Positions 42,119 to 55,600 of a stretch of 64,000 bases of DNA are shown here, piece by piece. Origin of the DNA: Doris montereyensis (taxonomy: Eukaryota > Mollusca > Gastropoda > Nudibranchia > Dorididae); the NCBI GenBank assembly GCA_037039925.1, contig JAXRKP010000851.1:5001-69000 (forward strand), in the 5' to 3' direction. The notes beneath the pieces were generated by a model, which saw only the letters and a program-made list of their open reading frames with translations, made no database searches and was not told the origin of the DNA. Position 1 is the stretch's first letter. Each line of letters starts with the position of its first letter. A program made the translations under genes and the position numbers.

Positions 42119-43228
42119 CCTTTGTTTTATGCTCTCCTTTGACGTAATATGGATGCACATGAATGGGAATGAGAAAGAAGATAGCAACCATAATATTGTT
42201 TCATGTTCATGTATACATGTACGTTTTTATTAATTGCAAGGATGCAACTCTGCCTGTTTAAACCAGATTTCCGTTTTTTTGACACAGCGAAATTTCCCTA
42301 TTTTTTGCTTTGAGAAAGAAAAACAAACGGAATTTCTACACTGGAGGTAAACGTACCATTGCACCGTATCAGAACAATCAATTGTAACAGCTGACTATTC
42401 ACTGGCAGCTGCTGTTTGTATCGATACATAGTATTTCTAAGATCCTTCTGTGTTAGCAACAGGGTTCATACATACTTTGGAATAAATTGACCAGTCTTGG
42501 AATTTAAATCTTTTTGCCCAATTTTATCAAAAGAATTTAACTTGGATTAGGATGTTTCATAATCCAAGAATCGCAGGTCTTTGCAGACTTTTTCAGATTT
42601 TTCAGGGTTTTTTCTGGGCCGTGGTTACATCCCTGTAGTGATTGTCATTAGCATAACTGCTCATGAAAATGCGTCATTACCAATACATTTTTGTTCCTAA
42701 CCAATTTTATGACTTCTGTGTTTTATTTTCATACTTGAATTGTTTCTGTGTGAGTAGTTTTGTTTTTATTACTTTATTGATCGATGGGCTCCTTCCTTTT
42801 TTCTAATCAACAGCTCTCAGTTGCTTGTATGGTCATAAATTTATCTCTCCTCTTTTTTCTCTCTCTCTCACTTTCACCTGTGCATCTGGGTTTAATTTAA
42901 ATGTGACTCATGCCAATGCACATGTGGGTGCAATTTATCATGGACATTCACTGGACTGAAGTATAGTCATGACCTGTGTGTCATTCAATTCTAATGTGTG
43001 TTTGTTGGACTAAATTAAGATGTAAACAGTGGAACTCATGAGAAATCACCTCACTTGTCATCAATTTTCGGTTGTGATCAGTTTTTCTTATTATTTCATT
43101 GTATATCAACCTTGAATTACATCAACTTCTTTGAGACCAGAACCTACTTAAAATCAACTCCAAAAACTAAATCACTTGTCCGTGAAGAAACTCCATAGTA
43201 ATATTATTTTTGTAATAGACAGGTGATC
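42119..43228. other. NVL 3' flank
   Basis: AT-rich sequence after the NVL stop, likely starting with its 3' untranslated region. AATAAA hexamers occur (for example near 42481), but no cleavage site can be fixed from sequence alone. No gene recognised. Confidence 0.5.
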
Positions 43229-43615
43229 CAGATGAGACAGCTGAAGATATAGCTATGTCAATGTAATAAATCCAAACAGCTATGCGAAAAGTAACTAGGA
43301 AAGGCTCCAGATGAACTCTATCCAGAAATGATTAAAAATCAAGGAAGAGAGGCAGACAAACTGCTAATGTACATGCGATATGTCAACAAGCATCATGGAA
43401 GTTAAAACAGGTGTCAGATGACTGGGAAAAGGGAATGAGTACCAATACTTTGTGCACCAGGAAAAGTTTATACCAGGATACTAGAAATGATACTGTGGAA
43501 AAGAGTAAAGGGTCATACCGAAGAACATCAGACCTAATCAACGGATTTAGACCAGGAAGAAATGTAAAGGACCACATATATTTACAATTAGACAAATAAG
43601 AGAAAAAATACGGGA
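43229..43615 (+). mobile_element. LINE fragment (same family as copies A and B)
   Basis: It matches LINE copy A from about 12976: GATGAGACAGCTGAAGAT, CCAGAAATGATTAAAAATCA, GAGAGGCAGACAAACTGCTA, TATGTCAACAAGCAT, and GGATTTAGACCAGGAAGAAA. Frames are heavily broken. The match stops at about 43615, and the 3' tail of the element resumes only at 45138. Confidence 0.88.
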
Positions 43616-45137
43616 AAAGGGGGGGTTCTTAAAGTGATCTAGATTTTTTTGCAACAACAGCTTTTGAGTTAGGGGTTTTTGATCAAAAACAAAAACATTT
43701 TAGTACATATATGAGTAACTAGTCAACAATAGTAAAACAAATAAAGGGTAATCTTATATCATTGTTTTTTATAATCATTAAAGTTAAATCGTTGGGTATT
43801 TTCAGCGTCCTTGACTTGTTACATGTAGTAGTAGTAGTAGTAGTTGTAACGTAGTAGTAGTTGTAGCCGTCATCTTGGATTTTGACCTTATTTTCAGAAG
43901 AAAAAATGTAATTTTTATCTCCTCTAAATGAAGTTATGAATAAAATCACGTGGAGTCAGAACCAAGGAGAAGGATGAGATTTGAACATTGATTTCGTTAT
44001 TATCATTTTTAACTATTCAATATCTTGATTGAATTAAAGAGTGTGACATGACGTTTGACCACCAAAAAGCACTTTACCATCACACAAAGTAATGTTGTTG
44101 GTTTTTTATTAACCAAAAACAGATATTGTGGATTTATTTATTTTTGATAAAAAAATAACATTTTATTTATAATCTATCCTATATGCAAAAATGACATTTT
44201 TATTACAAAAAAAAAATTTTCTCCAAAAATTTTCAAGATATATTTAAAAAACCAACGTCATTCTATTTAACATTGATGAGAGGAACCTGTGAATGCCAAA
44301 TATTATACAAATCGTTTAGTAAATGACGGAGCTGATAGAAATTTAGTGGGGAAAACTACATTTCAAGAAAAATGCAAAGAAATCAAAAGAAAACAACACA
44401 AAAAAAGACACTTTGGACGCAGTCCGTGGTTGTCCTTATGTAGCAGATGCTTGTACACAAGATCCCCTTACTCTTTTGAATCACATAAAAAACTAAATAC
44501 TAGGCCTCTCTGGCATTGTTACTAGATCTATAGATTAGATATAGATCCAGGATTGTAAAAATAAAAATCTAGGATTTAGATGTTAACTATTATTGAAAAT
44601 AGATGACATAATGATCAGTTTTTTGTTTTAGAAATTCCTCTATTCCTATATTTATGCGGAAGTAGTATTTATTAGAACGATACAAACAGTATTGATATTC
44701 ATTGTAAAAACCACTATAACCGAGAGAGGCAGAAGGTATCGAATATTTTTTTATGTATCGTCTTTTGACCTCCATCTCTTGTCAGCCACGTGTAAATCAC
44801 TCAGTGCTAGGCCAAATCGGTAAAGGGTCATACGAAGAACATCAGAACGGATTTGACCGAATAGATCATGTCAATTAGACCAGATGTGGTGATAGTTGGC
44901 CCAGTTACACCGGTTTTCAGTGCCATCTTCTCACTAAGAATTAGTGTTAGGGTAGTTAATGTCAAAAAAAAAATTACCTCACCTACAAAATATTGTGTAA
45001 ATGAAAAAAATTGTACATTTCAAGAAAAATCGTTTGGACATTTTTCTTTTGGCCATTAACTTGTAGATAAATGCTCGCTCTACCCGAATATATAAAGAAC
45101 AGAAAATCGACATTTCGGCCTCAAGTTCGCCAATGCA
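43616..45137. other. Insert between two halves of a LINE copy
   Basis: About 1.5 kb with no recognised gene, including GTA triplet repeats at about 43827-43866 and AT-rich DNA. At 44816-44866 it holds a second, degraded copy of LINE sequence already present at 43503-43556 (TAAAGGGTCATAC, GAAGAACATCAGA, CGGATTT), indicating duplication during rearrangement. Confidence 0.6.
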
Positions 45138-45295
45138 GGTGGGACGAAGATAAAAAAAAGAGGCATTAAATTTAAAGCAAAGAATTTTAACTTTCACGGA
45201 ATGAAACAGAAAATGTCAGCCTGGAGAAAAATCATTTTGGGCACCTAAACCGATACACCGGAAGGTAGAATGGGAATTGATAGTGAAAGAAAGAA
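45138..45295 (+). mobile_element. LINE 3'-tail fragment
   Basis: GATAAAAAAAAGAGGCATTA, TTTTAACTTTCACGGAA, CAGCCTGGAGAAAAATCATT and GGAAGGTAGAATGGGAAT match the last 150 bases of LINE copy A. It is probably the 3' part of the element whose middle is at 43229-43615. Confidence 0.85.
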
Positions 45296-46206
45296 ATTTC
45301 TATGATACATGTAATAGTGATAGAGTGTATTATTGGCTAGACTACCGAGTACTGGGGGAAAAAGATGGTGTATGATGTGCATTGTTACAATAATAGACTA
45401 GACCCTCATCCTCATAGGCTACAATGTAATAACATTGCAGGGTTGTGTCTGATACCAGGCCTAACATGGCACAGCACAATGCTTCGCTAAGCGTGCCGTC
45501 AGTCTGTACCCACCCTACAATTAGGTAGGTTACGTGGGAAGAGACTAGATCTACAACTTTGATTGCTTTTACACCATCGTCGTATTTCTCAAACAGTCCT
45601 GCTCCTCACGTATTAACAAGGGACATACCGGTAGGTGCATAATTACATAAAAAGAATTATGCCTTAGATTTAGGTTAAATCCCTGAACTCTGTTAACATT
45701 AACCCGCTTGTGATCTATTATTTCTCATGATCCTTAGATATTGATCTTGAGCGGCGGGTTGCGCTGTAATTGAATGACAGCAGGAGACGTAATCATTTCT
45801 TTCTTTCCTCATAAACTTCCAATCAGTTCTATAATTTAGTCCTTGTTTTGGTACCCTGATTTCTTTGTTTGTTTTAATTCAAACTTTTTATTCAGCATAT
45901 GTATATGAAAACCCCTTTAAAACTTAAAACCAACCCTTTATGTTTCAGCTTGCTTTACGTTTTAGACCTCAATAACTATTTAACTTCAATTGAAAATTGA
46001 AACCATTAGTTCACAACACAGAACAATTAAGAAATGCTTTCAAAATGTCAAAACTCCATTTCAATAACTTTTTTAATGAAGTTACAGTAGCAAAATATGA
46101 ATGATAAATTATCTAATAATTTATCAACTATCATTGAAAATAATATAAAGAGAAAATGGAAAACATCATGGTAATAAATCAACCTTGGTCAATCTGTACT
46201 TTAAAA
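45296..46206. other. Gene-free stretch
   Basis: No coding, RNA or repeat structure recognised until 46128, where sequence appears that is repeated at 46471. The composition is ordinary AT-rich intergenic DNA. Confidence 0.4.
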
Positions 46207-46208
46207 TA

Positions 46209-47131
46209 CAGTAGTGACCACCTAAATGCCCACCGCCACAATGGCTGTTTCTCCTAAATGCCCCCAATCTCAGTGAAATCAATTTTTTCTACATAAATTG
46301 CCCCTCTAAATGCCCGTTTCAAAACCAAGATTTTCAGCTAAATGCCCGGTCTCCACAGCAACTGCAGGTATCATCTCCAAATTATCATAAAATACGTCTG
46401 TAATGGATCAAAGTTTTATTTCTTTTGTCACACATGCAATCTCATCACTAATTGGGCATGTGCTTATGAACTATCATTGACGATAATATGAAGAGAAAAT
46501 GGAAAACATCATTATGATAATAAATCAATGTTGGTCAATCAGTACTTTAAAGTACAGTAGTGACAGCCTAATGTGCCATGTATTGTAACCACCCTTCATT
46601 ACCTATCCAATGTACTGCAATAAATGATGACCAGTCCTCTCTCCTTAACTCCACCCACTGTACAGCACAGCCTTTGTCCCATAGGACCACTGGTTTGTCA
46701 CTAGGCAATTAGAATTGAACAGTCTTTCAGTCTGACCAAGGCTCTTTCTTGATGTGGCATGCACCTGGCGTTTTTAATAGATCGTACTTTCATCGCGATC
46801 GGGAACATGGTGTGAACAGTTTTAATGCTCCCGGTCTCGCATTGACCGAATACATTGTGCCTTCAGATTTTTGTGGCGAGCGATGGTCCATCACCACCTC
46901 AGTGTTAAAGAGCTATTTCTCACATTAAAATTTTCGTAAAACTGATGACTTTTCAAAACCAAACGATCTGGCTATGAATCTTTATCCTTGTTTGTCCGTT
47001 GACATGTTTTAACATGAGGATTATAAATCTTAGTGACAACCCCCAAACCCAAATTGGCCCCTGACCTACTTTTGCCTAAATGCCTGTTTTCTCTGCTTTC
47101 CAAACACCGGGCATTGAGGCGGTCACTACTG
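46209..47131. mobile_element. pogo/Tc1-like element with TA target site and inverted ends
   Basis: The left end CAGTAGTGACCACCTAAATG (46209 on) is preceded by TA. The right end reads in reverse complement CAGTAGTGACCGCCTCAATG (ending 47131) and is followed by TA. Ends starting CAGT with a TA duplication fit Tc1/mariner elements of the pogo type. AAATGCCC phrases recur inside both ends as subterminal repeats. No transposase is recognised. A partial second left end (CAGTAGTGACAGCCTAATG) occurs at about 46555. Confidence 0.8.
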
Positions 47132-47133
47132 TA

Positions 47134-48640
47134 TAAGCAAGTAAGTAAGCATTATAAAGAATAAGACGCCTTTCTTATATTTCATGATTTCAAAAAGGAA
47201 TTAGTCTTCAGCCCCGTCAGTACATAAAGAATAATCTATTTATGATCTATTCCTGTATAGTACATTCAAGGATGTTCAATTTCATAATATATAGATACCT
47301 ATCAGTGCTTATAAATGTACATCATATAAACTTCTCTCCTAACGATAGTAATTACTATTAATAGTTGAGCATGCCTATACATGCTGACTATGATTTGTAA
47401 ACATGCTTTGAGAAGACACTGTTGAATTAAATTATTATTTCGAATGTCTTAATCAGTCATACAAATTTCTGAAAAACATTGAAATATCATCTTCAATTAT
47501 CCAATTACATTAAACATAATCTGGAGGATGAAATTAAAATGTCACCAACGCTTGAATGAGGTGAATGTTTCAAATGACACTTAAAAATCTAAAGAATTTT
47601 TTTTTTAAAGTTACAAAGAGTGTATTGATTTCACCATATCTATCATCTTTCACATTCAATAAACTATAACGTAAATCCTGTACAATACAAATACTGTAAG
47701 CGTTACCTTTCAAAATCGCATGCTTGAATGAGTAATACTGATTTATGTCATATGAATGTTGAGAAGGATTGAATCAATGTTTCTTTTAAGGAAAGTTTCT
47801 TTATGTACCAGTATAATGTTACAATAAATTTTTAGTTTGAATGGTACAGTTACAACTTTTGATGTAACATTTTAATATTAAGTACAAATTATGCAATGCT
47901 TGTTCTTGATTGAATAAACAATTTAGTGGAAAGCGTCAAGAAGTCATTTATATGCCTATGTAAAATTATGAAAAACGATTATTATGGATAGAGCCAACGA
48001 AGAGAGTGAAGTTAAATGGCAATTTTAATTCTTTATATTTTATGGTAACGATGAAGTCAATAAACACAAAAATATTCATTTGGAATAAAGAAAATTTCAG
48101 CCATCAAATATTTTTTTAGACAAAGTACATATGGATATAGAACATAAGATTCAATAATTCTCTACTAAAAGAAAATTTATGTCTGTAATTTATGTAAACA
48201 GAGCAAACTGAGTAGTTCAATCTTAAAATAAATTAACCTTATAACCTGTAAAATCTTACATACACACTACACTCAAACACACACCCACATACACATACAG
48301 AGACCAACAATAAATGATGACATGCATATTGACATATTATAAATGGCAGTGAAAAATTAGTCCGGCTTTAAAATTCTCAGTCAATTTAATATTACCGAAA
48401 TGTGATAAATATAACAAAAGACTATTGACTGTCTACCTGAGATTTTTCTTTTAACTACAATTTATACAAATTCAGCAGATTGTAATTTTGTGCAAAATAG
48501 AGAATGAAGAACGCTTCAAAGCAAAAGAGCGGCCGGAAAATCGTATCGATCGATCGATGAGCGGCCGATGGGTCTATGTGTACTATAGGCCTAATAAAGT
48601 AAATAAATGCATATGAAAAATACGAAACAACTACAGTACG
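47134..48640. other. Gene-free AT-rich stretch
   Basis: I see no open frames with family resemblance, no repeats above short runs and no RNA gene. Confidence 0.4.
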
Positions 48641-48769
48641 ATGTTCTACGATAATTATTCTTTCGATTACTGGTCATTTGGCCCTAGAGGGGTATTCCAA
48701 ATTACGAGAATTGAGAATGCAAACAAAGCATTGAGCGTTTCATTCAAACTTCAGTTTCCACATAACGCA

Positions 48770-49000
48770 ATGGCAGCATCACGTTCAAAGCAATATACTG
48801 CAGACAAAGTGCAGAATTTGTTCCGAAATCTCTCGGAACATGAATTATGAAAATAATCAGTCAAGTCATTCTAGATCTAGCTCTAGTTCTCATTCTGAGA
48901 GCTCTCGTTCACGAAGATCCTCTAATAGTAGTGATAGTGACGAAGACGAAGAAAGATCCAGTCAAATCGATGTCAAAACCAATGTGAATAGACCTGATAG
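48770..49000 (+). pseudogene. Possible piggyBac-like N-terminus
   Basis: ATG at 48770 gives MAASRSKQYTADKVQNLFRN and LSEHEL, then in a shifted frame a Ser/Arg-rich acidic stretch (SSNSSDSDEDEERSSQ). Short Y-T-A-x-x-V openings followed by Ser/Asp/Glu-rich tracts are common at the start of piggyBac-type transposases, but nothing of the catalytic domain follows. It could equally be an SR-type low-complexity exon. A TTAA with CTCTTTCAGTCCGG in reverse complement near 49396-49410 could be the end of such an element. Confidence 0.25.
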
Positions 49001-49766
49001 ATCAATCATACTGACCTATGTAGGGTATTTTCTGAACACCTGATACTTTTTCCTGATGGATATACATCACTTGAATAGAATCATAACAATTTCAAGCCCG
49101 TATCTTAGTATTTTATAGTTTTTACCACTGATTGAATAAAATTCCTTGCTTTTTTGTTTTTTTTGTTTCTGTAAATGCAACTGTAACATATCACTCTGTC
49201 AGTTTCACATCCATAGTCGATTGTCATGTTTGATATTATTTTCTGAAAGTCCAATCATTGCTGATTACTTTGATATGCAACATTTTATACTTGTGGGCTG
49301 TAATAATGGCAGTATGGCAAAATCAAAAAGGTCACTGACTATTCATATTCAGTGTCTCACAGAGGCCTCCGTCCAATCCTTAATTTTAGCTCCGGACTGA
49401 AAGAGTTAAAGAGAGGATGAGAATTATCCATCCACAGATTATTAAAAGAAGGTTCTCATTCAAATTCATCCTACTCAAGATACTCATCTGTTGCTTTTGG
49501 TTTGACTTTCACCTTTTATTTTGTTGTGAAAACAAATTTTATGATAGCTTATCATCTATATTTATCATTATATTTTTTTAAATAATACTTTTTTCTCTCA
49601 AAGATCAGTCAAGTCTTGCAACAGATGAATAGATATTGAATCAAGCAATGCCAATCCAAATACTGCATCCATATTACAGCTAAGTCACAAAAACACAAAT
49701 CTATTTTTTTTAAAGTTTGGCTCAAGTTACTTCAACTCAAGTGTGAGTGATTGTATGATATCTACT

Positions 49767-50045
49767 GTGAAAGTCGCAAACCGTATGAGTCTAAAATTGG
49801 TAACACATTTTTTTGCTTTTTTAACATTAGGAAGCCCTATGCTTCGTCCAGTTACGGTTCCGTGGTACAAGAACCAATAGAAACCTGTTTAATGACCATA
49901 TGAGCAATCCATATATCCCTATTGGATCTAGTTTTTGATACTTGCACACAGTGTATGTGTGTGAAAATGGATTAAAATGCGCAATATCATTTTCTTTGAT
50001 TTTCTCCAAGAAAAAAATTAGGATTACACAGTTTGCGACTTTCAC
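49767..50045. mobile_element. MITE copy 2, 279 bp with inverted ends
   Basis: Ends GTGAAAGTCGCAAAC (49767-49781) and its exact reverse complement (50031-50045). The interior is homologous to 406-692. No coding capacity. This copy is better preserved at its ends than copy 1 and can serve as the reference for the family in this window. Confidence 0.88.
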
Positions 50046-50070
50046 CATCGATATACACTATATCATATTA

Positions 50071-50156
50071 CAGTTTAACCTGCTTAATCAAAATTGTGCA
50101 GGAACAGGCAAAATATTTGGATTAACCGGGAGTTTGGTTTAACCGAAAACGAGTGC
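50071..50156. mobile_element. pogo/Tigger-like terminal repeat
   Basis: CAGTTTAACCTGCTTAATC follows TA. The next 70 bases repeat GGATTAACCGGGA and GGTTTAACCGAAA, the spaced subterminal pattern of Tigger-like ends. No opposite end was found nearby, so this is a fragment or a solo end. Confidence 0.55.
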
Positions 50157-50744
50157 AAACACTACCCTCTGCATTTTATATACTGGCTTGGGAGCATCAA
50201 TGACCCTGAGTTTGGTTGATAAGCTTGTGTGAAGACATCTTGTCACCTTATCTACAATTTTGTGTTTGACAACCTTTTTATCTTAATCAATCAGACGGAA
50301 ACAATGAAATGCTTGACCGGTTTCACAACCAACTGGGCTAGATGGCTGGAATCGCCATTTCGTTTATGTCAATTTCTTTTATTTGTCTAGATGACTTGAA
50401 GCACATTCTTCATTGATGTTCATTACACCTTGGTCCACCCACCATGTCACTACGGCTGATCTACTTCAAGTACAATAGACTTAGTTATGTCACAACAGCT
50501 TACACCGACTGTATACATGAAAAACCAAAATGCAATCCAACCTAGTGTCTATTTCCAACCAGAGAATTTTTAGCCAAATGCCAAATTTAGAGCACAATGT
50601 TTTCTAGGATAAAATAATAGATCTACAAGAAAATCCAATGGTGGTATTAATTATTCACGTCAAAAGTGCAGAAAAGATTAAACAAGAATTACATTTAGAA
50701 AATAGTTTTGTTAAAATCAATAGCCAATCATTATCAAAAACTGT

Positions 50745-52030
50745 ATGCTGAAATGGAGACTAAAGAGGACCAGAAAAAACAGTTACAGAATAGCAAAGCT
50801 GAGGGACAATGCAAGCAAAGATATCTTACACATGAGGATGATAATGAATGAATGGGGAAAGGTCTTGACTAAGGATGAGGAGATCAAAGAAAGATGGAAA
50901 TGTTATTTTGAAAAGCCTATGAATGAAGAAAATAATAGACAGAGAAGAGAGGAACCAATACAGTCGGCAGAGAGGAGTGTAATTGATATAAATGGCAAGA
51001 TAGAAGTTTGCGAAACAATGTAAAAATGAAGAATAGGAAAGCAATTGGACCACATGATATTCTTGTTGAAGCATGAGGATGCCTGGAAATGCAGCTGCAA
51101 AATTCCTGTGCTGGTTGTTGAATGATAAATGGAGAAAGAAAAGACATCAGATGAGTGGAGCAAGTCGCGTTCTGGTACCGATCGATTAAGAATAAAGGAG
51201 GTGTCCAGGGGTTGCACAAAATACAGAGGTATAATAGATCTAAAGCTGACAAGTCACATAATGACGATCTGGAAAGGATAATCAACCAAAAAGAGATACG
51301 AAAGTAAGTTAGACAAAAACAGAATATCATTGAATATATGTGTGTGGGTCAGCAGACAGTGAGAGTGAAACTACCTATAGAAGTACAGGAGCAGATCATC
51401 CCTGAAACAACTGAATTTAAGTAAGTACTTAGGATCAACAATACAAGAAGATGGATACTGTGTGTGAGTCAGATGTAAAAGGAGAACTCAAGCAGAGTGG
51501 AACAACTGCAGAAGAGTTATAGGCATATTTTGCGATAGAAAGGTTCCAAATAAGGTCAAAGTGAAGATGTATAAAACACTTGTAAGACCAGCTGTGTTGT
51601 ATGCTGTAGGGATACGAAACGCCACTAAGCAAGAAGCTTGAAAGGGATTTGGAGAGGGCAGTGATGAAGATGCTGCATTGTACTCTTGAACTCGCAAGGA
51701 AAGACAAACAAAGAAATGAGAATATTTAGAACAATCTAGAAGTAGAACCAATATCATCATGTGAATAAAGCCCACAATGGTTTGGACGTGAAAGAAGGAA
51801 TGAGAAGTATGTGGGTAAAAGAGCACAATAGATGGAAGTACCTGACAAAAGAAAAGGAGGAAGATCAAAACAGAGATGGATGGATTGAATATGTACAGAT
51901 GAGAGAAATCGGAGGGAACAAGAATGATTGCAATGAACCAAGATCTATGGAAAACAACTTTCGTTATGGCAACCTGCAAACAACGGGACAAGCTAAAAGA
52001 AGAAGAAAAAGATATTTAGAAAATAGCTGA
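50745..52030 (+). pseudogene. RTE-type LINE fragment with its RT core deleted
   Basis: The N-terminal part of an RTE-like RT is clear: RDNASKDILHMRMIMNEWGK, EEIKERWKCYFEKPMNEENN, KAIGPHDILVE and NDKWRK. It then jumps from the CTKYRGI motif (about 51215) to the thumb region (IIEYMCVGQQ, EFKYLGSTIQEDG, KVPNKVKVKMYKTLVRPAVL). The intervening catalytic block with the ADD box is missing. The tail has RWFGRERRNEKYVGKRAQ-like and KRKGGRSKQRW remnants. Several stops and frame changes. It is a different family from LINE copies A and B. Confidence 0.88.
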
Positions 52031-52677
52031 CTCCACGCAATGCCGGGGCCTCCAATATAACATGTTTATGACTTAAGATTGTCCTTAAAACTAACAGATA
52101 ATCTGATTTCTTTTTTTTAAGTCCCTAGGAGCTTGATTTTCTGTTTTAAAGACAACACTTAAATGAAAGCAATTCTTAGGGTTAAAGGGGATAAAATGGA
52201 GTATACACTGATATACTTAACTACTAACTTGACAGATGAGTATTTGATTCAGAGGTAAACTGTTATTACTGTTTAAGAAACTGATAATTTGAGAAAATCC
52301 TAATCTATTTGAATGTATTGAGCAGATTTTGCTGATGAACATCAACATTCTCAAAAGAAAGAAGACAATGCAAGTTCACATAAAACATGAAAACAGACTT
52401 TTACAATGAGCATTTCAATATGTGATCATTCAGTTTGAATCAAAATTCATGACCGAAGATGAAGCCTTGCTCATTTCTATACAAAAGTCTATCCTCCTGA
52501 CAATTTGTAAATGAAAACAAAACCTTTACAACATTTTGAATGAAATGTAAGAAAATACAATGACATTGTCATTTCCACAGCTACCTTAAATCAAGAAATA
52601 ATAATTGATGCGCATTTAATTCACATTCATCCATAATGGTCGACAACAACCATTCACTCTCTAAAACCCAATCAATA
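52031..52677. other. Stretch between RTE fragment and methyltransferase-like gene
   Basis: No gene recognised. It probably includes the 3' untranslated region of the minus-strand gene ending at 52678. Confidence 0.4.
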
Positions 52678-55600
52678 TCAAACTTTTGTGCTCTCAAATT
52701 TATATAATAGCGTCCACCCGCCATTAAGCTCCAGAGATTCATAAATATATAAAATGTTGGCTAGACTTTGTGAGTTTATTTTCATATGATCAGCAATCAT
52801 AAATGACTGTGACCCTTTTGTCATATCATAAATTATGAGAGTCACACATACATTTTCTTCACAAAATTTAGAATCATCCACTGAGAATTTCCACGGAATT
52901 TCAAGCTTTCTTCCTTGTGGTTTTCATATGCCACTAAAGTCATTTCAAAAGCTTCAACCTGCTTGAGCACACTGTATTTTCGCCGTAGATCCATCGGTTG
53001 ATGTTTGCCATTTTCTTGGAACACACTGGCTTTTAAAATAATCTCATCCACAACCTGTCAATTTGACAAGACATACAAAAAATAATGGAAGGTGATTGTA
53101 TGCCGATTATCCAGTGATCAAAGATTCAGATGCTGATTAATATCAAATGGGTTTTTTTTCAATTAGACTTACTTATGTATAACAAATCTAAATACTGTTT
53201 ACCAAAATTAGATCTCATGTCTGAGAGTATTAAATGACAATGACTTTGTGTATTTTCCACAAGAAACAAGTCAAAGTGTTAAGAAAAGTATTGGAAGAGG
53301 AAGAGCAAAGACAGATTGATGAGGTAGGGCTCTTCTTTTTCTTTTCTTTTTTATTCTTGGATGTTAAATTGTGTGTTTGGTGTGGGTGTTACTTTAGTAG
53401 TAATTTTAAGAATTCTTGTTGTTTTATCTTGAAAGATTGTTTTGCAATAGGGGGGGGGGGGTGGTGTGTTGAGAAGGAATCTCAAGGAAAGTTGCTTACC
53501 TTAGGGATGTCAGTGTTAAGAATGTAAGTGATGAGTTCCCAAGAATGCCTTCCATCTTCTATGTACAAGACGCTGGTGCTAGATTTCTTTAAGACATCAT
53601 TGAGTTCAACAACAGACAAAGAAGGTGTAGATTTGGAAGCCACAGATGGCACAGACCTGAAACAGTTGATACAATTTTAAGCATGTATGATAATTCTAAA
53701 TGATAAAACAAACATTTTTACAAAAGACAGGAATAAATCTTCTCTCTTTTTTTAAAAAGGGATACAGCCAACATAACAATTCAAAATCTTTTCAACAAAC
53801 AAGGTTAGAATTTCTACCACAAAGCAGAAATCAAAAAATTATGTCACAAAATTAAATAGTTGATGCTATGCAAAATTAACAATAGATAGTTTGCCTGAAT
53901 AAAAAATAAGTATTGAATTTTGTTTCCTATTTTCTTTTCATTCTTAATACATAAGAAACATTTTTTAAATATCCAAAAGATATCACTGATAAGGAAGTGT
54001 CTCTAATAGTAAAGAAAAACCAATATCTTTTGATGAATGACAAAAAAGTCAGAAAAATCATTGTTAAGCTTTCCTCCTTCCATCTATATGTTTGTCCCTT
54101 TATCCTCATAAATGGCGCCCTGTGCACAATAAAATCTAAAACGGTCAGATGGGAAAGTGCAAATGCAAATAAAGCAACTTTTGAAACATAAAAAAAAAAA
54201 AATTATGTTGTTAAAAGGATATTACTTACGATGTTATATTCAGGAAGTGAAAGGAATTATATTCACTGTCATAAATAGGAATGACACAGAGAATGGAGCA
54301 CTGGCTGTTTCTTGCAGCAGCTTTATGCTTGAAGTGTCGATACTGAAGACCTCTGAATTTTCAAAATTAGAAACAATTTACATTAAACGGGATACCATGT
54401 CATCACACCAGTACATGTATTACTATCTTTACAAGATTCCCAAAGATTTTTGGTTTCCAAATTCCATGGTTTGTCTGAAATAATGTTTTCTCTTTCTCAG
54501 GGTGTCAAAAATAAATGTAAATTTCCTTCGACAGAATTCTCTAGAAATAAAATACTCTCCCAGCCAGAAACGAACAACAGTAAATAAAATTCATCTATCA
54601 AATCATAAGGAAAAATAGTTTCCTATGGCCTTTGGTACTGTCATAAACTCTCCCGCCTGCAATGGTTAACCCAATAGCACAGGATCGCATGCTTCATTTT
54701 CAACAGTATAAATAGACCTCTAAAATAGTAGAATATTTCGTTAGAGCGTGATTTCCGCTTTACTTTCACTTTTCAAACATCGTTCTACTCCGTCTGGTTG
54801 ATTTTCTACATCGTTTCAAGTTTGACTCTATTTTTGAAGAAAAAAATCCTCAATTGACAATGGAAGAAGTACTTCAGCTCTTCAGAGAAGCGACTGGGAA
54901 TGACGGTGATTTAAACGGTTTACCGGTTGATATCAATGGAAGAGAAGCATTAGATCTACCATCGAGCAGTGTTGAGAATGACAATGAGTCCGATGTCGAT
55001 GAGAACATTTTGGTAGACGACGAAAACGACATAGATCTAGATGAAGAAGAGGAAGATGATGTTGCTGAACCTGCAGGCGATATGGAATGGGAACATATGC
55101 CACCTACATTTCCTGTAAATCCAGTGAAGATAAATCCTTATCTACATGAAAATGAGCATGGACCCAAACATAATATCCCTTGCACCTCTACACCATTTGA
55201 ATTTTTTTCTTTGTTCTTCACTGAGGAACTATTTGAAAAGATTGTGGTAGAGACAAACCGCCATGCGGCCCAACAGCAGGAGGCAAAGGGGAGACCTGAC
55301 AGATATTGGAAGGAGGTGACTGTTCAGGACATAAAGGTTTTATGGCCATCAACATCATGATGGGGATCCATGATCTCCCAGAGTACCAACATTTTTGGTC
55401 ACTGGATGATCGACTGCGGGTTGATGGTATTGCGTCCACAATGGGAAAAAGCCGATATGAAAAGATTGTGCAATACTTGCACTTGAACGATTCCTCCAAG
55501 GCTGTCCCCAGAGGTGAAGAGGCTATGACAAAGTGAGACCAGTTATTGAGCAAGAATGGTAAAGAAAACTTTTTTATAGAGATATAGCATTCAAAAAAAA

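Noticed and set aside
50826..51991. Overlapping long minus-strand frames rich in Ser, Phe and Leu
   Set aside because: They are antisense to the RTE fragment, whose plus-strand motifs are clear.
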